Shown here piece by piece: positions 27,106 through 34,475 of a stretch of DNA of 64,000 nt. Where the stretch lies: NCBI GenBank assembly GCA_965284435.1, contig OZ260083.1:3534001-3598000 (forward strand). Reading direction: 5' to 3'. Source of the DNA: CAIYZT01 sp947461435. Its GTDB lineage: Bacteria > Pseudomonadota > Alphaproteobacteria > Rhodobacterales > Rhodobacteraceae. Made by a program: the position numbers and the translations under genes. The notes under the pieces are model-generated. The model was not told the origin of the DNA, did not search any database, and saw nothing but the letters and a program-made list of their open reading frames with translations. Numbering within the stretch: the stretch's first letter is position 1; each line of letters opens with the position of its first letter.

Positions 27106-28238
27106 GGTTCGGCCATGTAAAATGGAAGCGGCGGCGGCATGAACGTGCCGCTTAGGAACGGATCCCCCGGAAATTCTGCGATGCTGTGCAGCACCTCGAA
27201 CGCGCCTTGGCGAACCTGCGCGATGTGAACGGGAAGGTTGATGTGATGCGTGACAGGGCAGATCTTCCCCGGACTGGATTCCAACAGCGGGGTCGCGGGC
27301 ATGTTTTCCGATCCCTGCCCGGCCTCTGCCAACAGGCGGGCCAGTTCCATCACCGACATATGGGCGGCCATTTCAATGGAGGAGACAAAGGGGCCTGCGG
27401 TCGCGTTCGCTGGCCCCCGGAAATAGGGGCCGACCGAGATCAGGCCTTCGATTGCGTCACCCAGATAGGGAAATTCGCTTTCGTTCATATAGCAGGACAA
27501 GACTGGGCACCTGTCAGGCGCAAACGCGGGGTCTTTGGCGCACAGCGCCCGAAAGGCCTGCAAAAACGCATGGCACGAGGCCCCGACCAGAGAATTGAGC
27601 ACGAAATCGGGGCGGGAAATGCGAATTTCGTCGATTATTCGGCCGACATCCTGTGAGTTCGCAGGCACATTGCGTTCGGCCACAATCTGCCCCCCGGCGC
27701 GTGTCACTCTCAACCGGGCGAGCCGGTTGATTTCCCAACCCCAGATATAGTTCGATCCGGTCAGATAGACCCGTTTTCCCAGACGGGGCAGCGCCCAGTC
27801 CAGCAGGGGCAAGAGGTGATGAGACTGGCAGGCATGGGTATAGATCACATGATCAGAGGCTTCGAACCCTTCGTAGGGCAAAGCGTACCACAGGATACCC
27901 CCAAGCTTTTCAAGGCTGGGGATGACGTCCTTGCGGCTGGATGAACTTGTGCAGCCGATGATATGATGGGCCGAGGTTTCGCGCAGAATGGACTCGCACA
28001 GTGGGGCATAGGCATCAGGGTTTCCGGCCGGATCACGTATGACAGGATGAAATTGCAAGGGCATGTCCGGATCTGCGTTGACAGCATCGATTGCGGCCAA
28101 GGCCCCGGCAAGCGAAGCCTGCGCGATATGCGCATCGTCTCCCTGACTGGTAAACAGCAGGCCCAATTCAACAGTGCGTTTCAACCCTTGCCCCAAATAA
28201 GAACGCCCCGCACTGGACCGTCTTGCGACAATATCCAA
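27102..28238 (-). CDS. AmiC-like ligand-sensing protein (amide sensor)
   Basis: A 378-residue protein of the AmiC/leucine-binding fold without an export signal, as expected for a cytoplasmic sensor. GLLFTSQGDDAHIAQASLAGALAAIDAVNAD is the typical opening, followed by HHIIGCTSSSSRKDVIPSLEKLGGILWYALPYEG and YTHACQSHHLLPLLDWAL; the C-terminal half includes SCYMNESEFPYLGDAIEGLISVGPYF. In AmiC the central cleft binds acetamide and releases AmiR. The start is uncertain: TTG at 28238 opens the longest form; TTG at 28184 gives the family's usual N-terminus. It is the first gene of the amide operon. Confidence 0.8.
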   Translation of the reverse strand: MDIVARRSSAGRSYLGQGLKRTVELGLLFTSQGDDAHIAQASLAGALAAIDAVNADPDMPLQFHPVIRDPAGNPDAYAPLCESILRETSAHHIIGCTSSSSRKDVIPSLEKLGGILWYALPYEGFEASDHVIYTHACQSHHLLPLLDWALPRLGKRVYLTGSNYIWGWEINRLARLRVTRAGGQIVAERNVPANSQDVGRIIDEIRISRPDFVLNSLVGASCHAFLQAFRALCAKDPAFAPDRCPVLSCYMNESEFPYLGDAIEGLISVGPYFRGPANATAGPFVSSIEMAAHMSVMELARLLAEAGQGSENMPATPLLESSPGKICPVTHHINLPVHIAQVRQGAFEVLHSIAEFPGDPFLSGTFMPPPLPFYMAEP

Positions 28239-28402
28239 TCAGCGAGGCGCAATTGCCGTTCGACACGATGTAGTTAATCAAACAACGATGACCGAGTGCC
28301 GATCTTTGGTCAATCAGCTTTGTTGATTGATCGCGCCCTCGGCCTCTCATGCCTATATTTTAAGCATGAAGCGTCGATTTAGATGATTTTGCAAGCATAA
28401 TA
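28239..28402 (-). promoter_or_regulatory. candidate amide operon promoter and leader with tandem hairpins
   Basis: This 160-base gap is visibly AT-richer than its surroundings. On the reverse strand a -10-like TATTAT lies at 28402-28397 with TGGCCA 18 bases upstream (28426-28421). A leader of about 150 nt would follow. It holds hairpin 1 (TCATGC/GCATGA, arms 28369-28364 and 28352-28347) and hairpin 2 (TCAATCA/TGATTGA, arms 28330-28324 and 28316-28310), nested inside CCGAG/CTCGG and CGATC/GATCG pairs (28342-28338 with 28296-28292; 28333-28329 with 28304-28300). Tandem hairpins are the layout of ANTAR targets, but the loops do not show the ideal hexaloop, so this is inference. Confidence 0.4.
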
Positions 28403-28404
28403 TG

Positions 28405-28428
28405 TTTGGCCTGCCCCCTATGGCCAAA
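28405..28428 (-). terminator. weak hairpin after nrdJ
   Basis: Arms TTTGGCC and GGCCAAA (28405-28411 and 28422-28428) pair perfectly around a ten-base loop, eight bases past the nrdJ stop. No T-run follows on the reverse strand, so intrinsic termination would be weak. It overlaps the -35 proposed for the amide operon. Confidence 0.35.
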
Positions 28429-28435
28429 GGCGGCG

Positions 28436-30712
28436 TTATCCGCATTTGCTGTGGCCGCAGTCGCTGCAGGTCATGCAGCCTTCCTTCATCTGCAGGGCGA
28501 AAGAGCCGCAGGACGGGCAGGCCTTGCCCTTGGGCGTCTCGCCGACGGCAATCGCCTCGGCTTTGGGGTCGGCCTTCAGGCCCATGCCTTCGCCTTCGAT
28601 AAAGCCGATGGCGATCAGGTGGCGTTCGATCACCCCGCCGATGGCGGCCAGAATCGAGGGGATGTATCGACCCTCCATCCAGGCGCCGCCGCGCGGATCG
28701 AACACGGCTTTCAGTTCTTCGACCACAAAGGAAATATCGCCCCCCCGGCGGAACACGGCCGAGATCATGCGCGTCAGCGCGACGGTCCAGGCGAAATGTT
28801 CCATGTTCTTGGAGTTGATGAACACCTCGAACGGGCGGCGGTGCCCGGCGATGACGATGTCGTTGATGGTGATGTACAAGGCATGTTCGCTGCCCGGCCA
28901 TTTGACCTTGTAGGTGGACCCTTCCAGCGCCGCCGGACGATCCAGCGGTTCGGACAGATAGATCACCTCGCCGCTTTCCACGGGCGCATGGGCATCGGCG
29001 GGCGCGGCCTCGCTGGATTCGGACACGGTCAGAACCGAGCCTGTGACGGCATTGGGCCGATAGGTGGTGCAGCCTTTGCAGCCCTGATCCCACGCGGCCA
29101 TATAGACCTGCTGAAAATCGTCAAAGCTGATGTCTTCGGGGCAGTTGATGGTTTTGGAGATCGAGCTGTCGATCCATTTCTGCGCGGCGGCCTGCATCTT
29201 GACATGGTCCAGCGGCGGCAGGGTTTGGGCGTTGACGAAATAATCGGGCAAGGGCGCATCACCCTTCAGATCGCGCCACAGGCGCACGGCGTAATCGACC
29301 ACCTCTTCTTCGGTGCGGCTGCCGTCTTTTTGCAGGACCTTGCGCTTGTAGGCATAGGCGAACACGGGTTCGATCCCCGAGCTGACATTGCCGGCATAAA
29401 GGCTGATCGTTCCGGTGGGCGCGATGGAGGTGAGAAGCGCGTTGCGGATGCCATGCGTGCGGATCGCGCTGCGCACATCTTCGTCCATCGCGGCCATGTT
29501 GCCCGAGGCCAGATAGGCAGCCGCGTCGAAAAGCGGGAAGGCGCCCTTTTCGCGGGCGAGATCGACTGACGCCAGATAGGAGGCGCGGGCGATGGCATGC
29601 ATCCAAGCCTCGGTTTGGGCGGCGGCCTCGTCGCTGCCATAGCGCAGGCCGAGCATGAGCAGCGCATCGGCCAGACCGGTCACGCCCAGACCGATGCGGC
29701 GCTTGGCGCGGGCTTCGGCGGCCTGCTGGGGCAGCGGAAAGCGGCTGGCGTCTACCACATTGTCCATCATCCGAACGGCGGTGCGCACCAGATCATCCAG
29801 CGCGTCCAGATCCAGCCGGGCCTTGGCGGTGAAGGCCCCGGTCACCAATGTGGGCATGTTGATGGAGCCGAGCAGGCAGGCGCCATAGGGCGGCAGGGGC
29901 TGTTCGCCGCAGGGGTTGGTGGCGGCAATGGTTTCAACATAGCCCAGATTGTTGGCCTTGTTGATCCGGTCGATGAAAATCACGCCCGGTTCGGCAAAAT
30001 CATAGGTGTTGCGCATGATCTTGTTCCACAGATCGCGCGCTTGCACCGTGCGGAAGACCTTGCCTGCGAAGACCAGATCCCAAGGGCCATCGGCCTTGAC
30101 CGCATCCATGAAAGGATCGGTCACCAGAACCGAAAGGTTGAACATGCGCAGGCGTGCGGGGTCTTTCTTGGCTTCGATGAACGCCTCGATATCGGGGTGA
30201 TCGCAGCGCATGGTCGCCATCATGGCGCCGCGCCGAGACCCTGCCGACATGATGGTGCGGCACATCGCGTCCCAGACATCCATAAAGGACAACGGGCCCG
30301 AGGCATCGGCGGCCACGCCCAGCACTTCGGCCCCGCGCGGGCGGATGGTGCTGAAATCATAGCCGATGCCGCCGCCCTGCTGCATGGTCAAGGCGGCCTC
30401 TTTCAGCCCGTCGAAAATGCCGCCCATGCTGTCGGGGATCGTGCCCATGACAAAGCAGTTGAACAAGGTCACATTCCGCCCGGTGCCCGCCCCGGCGGTG
30501 ATGCGCCCGGCCGGCAGGTATTTGAACCCTTCCAGCGCGGCATAGAACTTGGCTTCCCATTTGGGTTGGTCTGCCTCGACCTCGGACAGGGCGCGGGCGA
30601 TGCGCCGCCAGGTGTCTTCGACGGTTCCGTCGATTGCCGTGCCATCTTGCGCCTTCAGGCGATACTTCATGTCCCAGATCTGTTCGGCAATGGGGGCGGA
30701 AAACGGCGACAT
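28436..30712 (-). CDS. nrdJ: adenosylcobalamin-dependent ribonucleoside-diphosphate reductase (class II)
   Basis: A 758-residue class II ribonucleotide reductase that makes deoxynucleotides using vitamin B12, independent of oxygen. LFNCFVMG near residue 90 carries one redox Cys; NPCGEQPLPPYGACLLGSIN near residue 265 holds the conserved CGE loop with the thiyl-radical Cys region; the C-terminus ends with CPSC...CMTCSDCGHSKCG, the cysteine tail that reduces the active site. The start at 30712 has an AAAGGAC ribosome-binding site. It is likely a single-gene unit, as upstream DNA faces a divergent DUF1489 gene. No B12 riboswitch was seen in the upstream gap. Confidence 0.92.
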   Translation of the reverse strand: MSPFSAPIAEQIWDMKYRLKAQDGTAIDGTVEDTWRRIARALSEVEADQPKWEAKFYAALEGFKYLPAGRITAGAGTGRNVTLFNCFVMGTIPDSMGGIFDGLKEAALTMQQGGGIGYDFSTIRPRGAEVLGVAADASGPLSFMDVWDAMCRTIMSAGSRRGAMMATMRCDHPDIEAFIEAKKDPARLRMFNLSVLVTDPFMDAVKADGPWDLVFAGKVFRTVQARDLWNKIMRNTYDFAEPGVIFIDRINKANNLGYVETIAATNPCGEQPLPPYGACLLGSINMPTLVTGAFTAKARLDLDALDDLVRTAVRMMDNVVDASRFPLPQQAAEARAKRRIGLGVTGLADALLMLGLRYGSDEAAAQTEAWMHAIARASYLASVDLAREKGAFPLFDAAAYLASGNMAAMDEDVRSAIRTHGIRNALLTSIAPTGTISLYAGNVSSGIEPVFAYAYKRKVLQKDGSRTEEEVVDYAVRLWRDLKGDAPLPDYFVNAQTLPPLDHVKMQAAAQKWIDSSISKTINCPEDISFDDFQQVYMAAWDQGCKGCTTYRPNAVTGSVLTVSESSEAAPADAHAPVESGEVIYLSEPLDRPAALEGSTYKVKWPGSEHALYITINDIVIAGHRRPFEVFINSKNMEHFAWTVALTRMISAVFRRGGDISFVVEELKAVFDPRGGAWMEGRYIPSILAAIGGVIERHLIAIGFIEGEGMGLKADPKAEAIAVGETPKGKACPSCGSFALQMKEGCMTCSDCGHSKCG

Positions 30713-30748
30713 GGGTAGTCCTTTCAGCGGGGCTTTGGAGCAACGAAT

Positions 30749-30776
30749 CACAACGGGCACACAGCGACCTGTTGTG
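30749..30776. promoter_or_regulatory. inverted repeat upstream of nrdJ
   Basis: CACAAC at 30749-30754 and GTTGTG at 30771-30776 are exact inverted copies with a 16-base spacer, 37 bases ahead of the nrdJ start. The form is loosely reminiscent of an NrdR-type site but is shorter and GC-richer, so identification is tentative. Confidence 0.22.
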
Positions 30777-30877
30777 GGGCATTTTGGCGAACCCGCAAGA
30801 TACGCCCCTCAGCCGCGTTGGGCAAGCTTGCCCTTCGGGGGCAGAAGACTATTCTTGCGCTTCAATCGGAGAGAATC

Positions 30878-31303
30878 GTGGCGCTGAATATCCTTAAGCT
30901 GTGTGTCGGGGCAGACTCGGTCGAAGACCTGCAGGGCTGGCACGACCAGCACAAGGGCCTGTGGGCCAAAGGCACAACCGAGCACGTCACGCGGATGTGG
31001 CCCAAGCGCGAAACCGAGGTTCTGGACGGCGGATCCCTGTTTTGGGTGATAAAGGGCGTGATTTTGGCCCGGCAGCGCATTTTGGCGCTGTCACCGCGGC
31101 GCGGCGCGGATGGGATCGAACGCTGCGCGCTGGTGTTGGACGCGGCCATCGTTCGCACCGAAGCCGCGCCGCGCCGCCCCTTTCAGGGCTGGCGCTATCT
31201 TGATCCGGCAGAGGCGCCGCGCGATTTGCCGCAGGGCCGCGCCAAGGATGATGCCTTGCCGCCCGAGCTGGCCCGGGCGCTGGCCGATATCGGGCTGCGT
31301 TGA
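30878..31303 (+). CDS. DUF1489 family protein
   Basis: A 141-residue protein matching DUF1489, a family common in Rhodobacterales and other alphaproteobacteria. ALNILKLCVG at the start, HVTRMWPKRETEVLDGGSLFWVIKGVILARQRIL in the middle, and RCALVLDA follow the family outline. Start is GTG at 30878, with CGGAGAG upstream; an in-frame ATG 60 bases earlier lacks a ribosome-binding site. Function is unknown in the family. It is divergent from nrdJ and its stop touches, tail to tail, the secreted protein on the reverse strand. Confidence 0.8.
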   Translation: MALNILKLCVGADSVEDLQGWHDQHKGLWAKGTTEHVTRMWPKRETEVLDGGSLFWVIKGVILARQRILALSPRRGADGIERCALVLDAAIVRTEAAPRRPFQGWRYLDPAEAPRDLPQGRAKDDALPPELARALADIGLR

Positions 31304-31651
31304 TCAGAAGTTGTTCGGATTTCCGGCCAAAATGGTGCCTGTGCCGCCATCGGCGCCGTCCTTGACCCAAGTCACCGCGTCGCCCTTGAGGCGAACGCCC
31401 CAGCAATCGGGCGCGGCCCCTTCGTAGGTAAAGCACATCGTGTTGTCAGCAATCGCCCATTTCGCCGTATAGTCCGATCCTTTGATCGTCCCATCGGCGG
31501 CGTAGAATTCGGCATAGGGGCCAGTGGACATCATGCTGCCCTGAACGGTGTTACCAGCGATGGCGGCTGTGATGGCATCGCCGGTGGCCAAATCTTCGGC
31601 AAAGGCGGGAGCGGCGACCAAGATCGCGGCCAAAAGTCCAAGTTTACGCAT
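31304..31651 (-). CDS. small secreted protein of unknown function
   Basis: A 115-residue protein with a clear Sec signal peptide (MRKLGLLAAILVAAPAFA, cleavage after AFA). The mature part is small, beta-rich looking, with GSDYTAKWAIADNTMCFTYEGAAPDCWGV and two cysteines that could form a disulfide. A good ribosome-binding site (AAAGGAC) precedes the start. I do not recognise a named family; it resembles short periplasmic proteins annotated as hypothetical in Rhodobacterales. It abuts the DUF1489 stop directly. Confidence 0.65.
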   Translation of the reverse strand: MRKLGLLAAILVAAPAFAEDLATGDAITAAIAGNTVQGSMMSTGPYAEFYAADGTIKGSDYTAKWAIADNTMCFTYEGAAPDCWGVRLKGDAVTWVKDGADGGTGTILAGNPNNF

Positions 31652-31793
31652 CTGACGTCCTTTTCTGATGACTGGGCAGTAAGGGTAGGCTGGACCTGTC
31701 GCGCGTCAAGGGGCTGAACAGGGGGCGGCGCAGCGGGCAGCACAAGGCGCAATCGCCCCTTTCCTTTTGCGCGCCGAACCTTGAAAAGGCGGC

Positions 31794-32690
31794 ATGTCTG
31801 GCCCGCGTTCCCTTTTGCTGCGATTTGCCCCGGTGATCTTCTTGATCCTGTGGTCGGCGGGATTTGCGGTGGCCAAAGTGGCGGTGACCCATGCGGCGCC
31901 CTTGACCATTCTGGCCCTGCGCTACGGGCTCCTTTTGATGATCCTTGCCCCGCTTGCCCTGATTTTGCGCCCGCCCATGCCCGCCACCTGGCGCGCGGCG
32001 GCCGACATTGCCATCGTGGGTTTCTTGATTCAGGTGGTGTATTTCGGGCTGTGCTATCTGGCCTTCAAAGCCGGCGTTTCGGCGGCAAGCGTGGCCATCA
32101 TCGTGTGTCTTCAGCCGATTTTGGTGGCGCTGGCCGCGCCCTATGCCGTGGGAGAACGGGTAAGCGGGCGGGGCTGGATCGGGCTGATCCTGGGGCTTTT
32201 GGGGGCCAGCTTGGTGATTACCGGGCGATCGGCGCTGCACATCGAAAACAGCGGCGGGCTGGCGCTGACCTTTTTGGCGCTTTTGGGGATCACCTGCGGC
32301 ACGCTGTGGGAAAAACGGTTTGGTGTGGCGCATCATCCGGTCACGTCAAATCTGATTCAATACGCGGTGGGGGCGGCCTTTACCTTGCCGATGGCACTGG
32401 CGCTGGAACCGATGTCGATCGCGTGGGATGCCGGGTTCATTGCGGCCATGGCCTATCTTGTGCTGGCAAATTCGCTGCTGGCCATGACCTTGTTGCTGGC
32501 GATGATCCGGGCCGGAGAGGTCAGCCGTGTTTCGGCGTTGTTTTATCTGGTGCCGGCCTTGTCGGCGCTGTTCGCCTGGCCCCTGCTGGGCGAGGAGATG
32601 CCGCCGATCTCTTGGGTGGGCATGGCCATTGCAGGGCTGGGGGTGGCGATGGTCAGCCGCAAGCCTGCGGTCACAGAGCCGGGGGCGTGA
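31794..32690 (+). CDS. EamA/DMT-family transporter
   Basis: A 298-residue inner-membrane protein with about ten hydrophobic segments and two EamA repeats. LLRFAPVIFLILWSAGFAVAKVAV is the opening helix, ALRYGLLLMILAPLAL follows, and LVLANSLLAMTLLLAMIRAGEVSRVSALFYLVPALSALFAWPLLGEEMP is the diagnostic second repeat. The family exports metabolites such as amino acids, pigments or nucleosides. It stands alone between reverse-strand genes and its last 20 bases overlap the end of hisG on the other strand. Confidence 0.85.
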   Translation: MSGPRSLLLRFAPVIFLILWSAGFAVAKVAVTHAAPLTILALRYGLLLMILAPLALILRPPMPATWRAAADIAIVGFLIQVVYFGLCYLAFKAGVSAASVAIIVCLQPILVALAAPYAVGERVSGRGWIGLILGLLGASLVITGRSALHIENSGGLALTFLALLGITCGTLWEKRFGVAHHPVTSNLIQYAVGAAFTLPMALALEPMSIAWDAGFIAAMAYLVLANSLLAMTLLLAMIRAGEVSRVSALFYLVPALSALFAWPLLGEEMPPISWVGMAIAGLGVAMVSRKPAVTEPGA

Positions 32691-33375
32691 TGCCCAGCTT
32701 GTGCGACAGCGCGGTCAGGGTGGCCTGCGCGCCCGGGCCCCAATCGGCGGCCTTGGCGGCGTAAAGCGTGGCCTGACTTTGGTGAATCAGACCATCGGAC
32801 AGCCCCTTCAGATGGTTGGCGCGCAGGGTTTCGCCCGAAGATGTGATATCGGCCACGGCCTCGGCGGTGCCGCTGCGCACGGTGCCTTCGGTGGCGCCTT
32901 GACTGTCAACCAACTGATAATCGGCCACGCCTTGCGCCGTCAAAAACTCGCGCACAAGGCGGTGATATTTGGTGGCAATGCGCAGACGGTGCCCGTGGAC
33001 CGCCCGAAAGGCCGCCGCCGCCGCATCCAGATCATCCAAGGTGTCGACATCGATCCAGACCATCGGCACCGCGATGATCAAATCGGCATGACCAAAGCCC
33101 AGTTGCGCCAGCTGCCAAACCTGAGCGGACCAATCCACAAGCTTGTCGCGCACCAGATCAGACCCGGTGACACCCAAGTGAATGCGCCCGGCCGCCAGTT
33201 CGCGCGGGATTTCCCCAGCCGACAGCAGAACCAGTTCCGCCCCCTCAAGCCCTTCGACCGCGCCGGCATATTCACGCTCGGCCCCCGATTGGCGCATGGT
33301 CACGCCGCGCCCGCCGAACCAGTCAAAGGTTTTCTCCATCAGCCGCCCTTTGGACGGAACGCCAATTTTCAGCAT
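32671..33375 (-). CDS. hisG: ATP phosphoribosyltransferase, short form
   Basis: A 234-residue HisG of the short type, which lacks the C-terminal regulatory domain and needs HisZ. It performs the first step of histidine biosynthesis (ATP plus PRPP to phosphoribosyl-ATP). MLKIGVPSKGRL at the start, AGRIHLGVTGSDLVR near residue 65, and the PRPP loop VDSQGATEGTVRSGTAEAVADI near residue 165 are visible. The ATG at 33375 overlaps the hisZ stop by one base. It is third in a hisS-hisZ-hisG operon and ends inside the tail of the DMT transporter gene. Confidence 0.93.
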   Translation of the reverse strand: MLKIGVPSKGRLMEKTFDWFGGRGVTMRQSGAEREYAGAVEGLEGAELVLLSAGEIPRELAAGRIHLGVTGSDLVRDKLVDWSAQVWQLAQLGFGHADLIIAVPMVWIDVDTLDDLDAAAAAFRAVHGHRLRIATKYHRLVREFLTAQGVADYQLVDSQGATEGTVRSGTAEAVADITSSGETLRANHLKGLSDGLIHQSQATLYAAKAADWGPGAQATLTALSHKLGITPPAL

Positions 33376-34475
33376 CACGCGGCCCCCCGCAAGGTGGCAA
33401 CCAGATGGGGGCGAATGATGCCGCCCACGGCCGGGATCGACCGACCCTGCCCCAGAACTGCGGTCAGCGCATCATAGCGCCCCCCGCTGGCCACAGGCGG
33501 CAGAGTGCCCGGCCCATGAAAGCTGAACACAAAGCCGTCGTAATATTCCATCGAACTGCGCCCATGGCTGGCCTCGAACGCCAAGGCACCGGTATCGACA
33601 CCGCGCGCGGCCAATTCGGACAGGCGGCGCGCAAAACGGTCGACGGCCAGTTCTATGGCCGGCATCAAGGGGGCAATGCCGCGCAAATGGGCAAGGGCCG
33701 CCGCCGCAGGTGCCTCTAGCGAGAGAAGATCATACAGAAGGGCCGCCTCTGGCGCGGCGAGGGGCGGGGCTGCCGCATCTTGTGTCAGCGCGCGGGCGCG
33801 GGCGGCGATATCCTCGGCGCTGCGCAGCCCGGTAAAGGTACCGGCGGCCTCGATCAGGGCTTCGGGGGTGTCTTGGGCCAGCCGCAGAAGCAAGGCGGCC
33901 CGGGCAGTCGGCATGGGCGCACGGCCGGCGAACCTGTCGAGCAAGGCGCGAAACCGTTTGGGCCGCCAGACGTGGCGCAGCAACGCCGCCTTGCGCCGAT
34001 CGGTGGTGGTCAACCCGCGCACGGCGGCCAGCAATATCCCGACATCCCCGGTGACCGGGCGCAGACCAAGACCTTGGAGACACTGCGAAAACAGCGCAAA
34101 AACCTCGGCGTCGGCCGCTTCGGGTGCCGCGCGGTCAAAAACCTCGAATCCCACCTGCAGATATTCGCGTGCCCGCGCATCGCCCAAGTGATCCTGCGCA
34201 CGAAACACCTCTCCCATATAGGCATAACGGGCCGGATCGGCGCCGTGCGCCATGTGGGCCTGCACAACGGGCACGGTGAAATCCGGGCGCAGCATCATCT
34301 CGCCCTGCAACGGGTCATGGGTGACATAGGCACGCGCGCGGATGTCTTCGCCGTACAGATCCAAAAGCGCGCCGGCGGGCAGCAGAAGATCGGCATCCAC
34401 CGCTTGCGCCCCCGCCGCGCGAAAGGCCGCGAAAAGGCGTTCCGCCTCGGCCCTTATGGCGGGTTTGGCGATCAT
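33375..34475 (-). CDS. hisZ: ATP phosphoribosyltransferase regulatory subunit
   Basis: A 366-residue protein related to the catalytic core of histidyl-tRNA synthetase but lacking its activation and anticodon parts. It carries LDLYGEDIRARAYVTHDPLQGEMMLRPDFTVPVVQ and RAQDHLGDARAREYLQVGFEVFD, the paralogue of class II synthetase motifs. HisZ pairs with short HisG to give activity and histidine feedback. Its ATG overlaps the hisS stop by four bases and the hisG start follows with a one-base overlap, so the three are co-translated. Confidence 0.92.
   Translation of the reverse strand: MIAKPAIRAEAERLFAAFRAAGAQAVDADLLLPAGALLDLYGEDIRARAYVTHDPLQGEMMLRPDFTVPVVQAHMAHGADPARYAYMGEVFRAQDHLGDARAREYLQVGFEVFDRAAPEAADAEVFALFSQCLQGLGLRPVTGDVGILLAAVRGLTTTDRRKAALLRHVWRPKRFRALLDRFAGRAPMPTARAALLLRLAQDTPEALIEAAGTFTGLRSAEDIAARARALTQDAAAPPLAAPEAALLYDLLSLEAPAAAALAHLRGIAPLMPAIELAVDRFARRLSELAARGVDTGALAFEASHGRSSMEYYDGFVFSFHGPGTLPPVASGGRYDALTAVLGQGRSIPAVGGIIRPHLVATLRGAA

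Noticed and set aside
29597..30718. 373-residue frame opposite nrdJ
   Set aside because: It lies opposite the catalytic core of a conserved enzyme and resembles nothing.
30713..30877. Cobalamin riboswitch upstream of nrdJ
   Set aside because: No B12-box-like element was recognised; only a weak inverted repeat is present.
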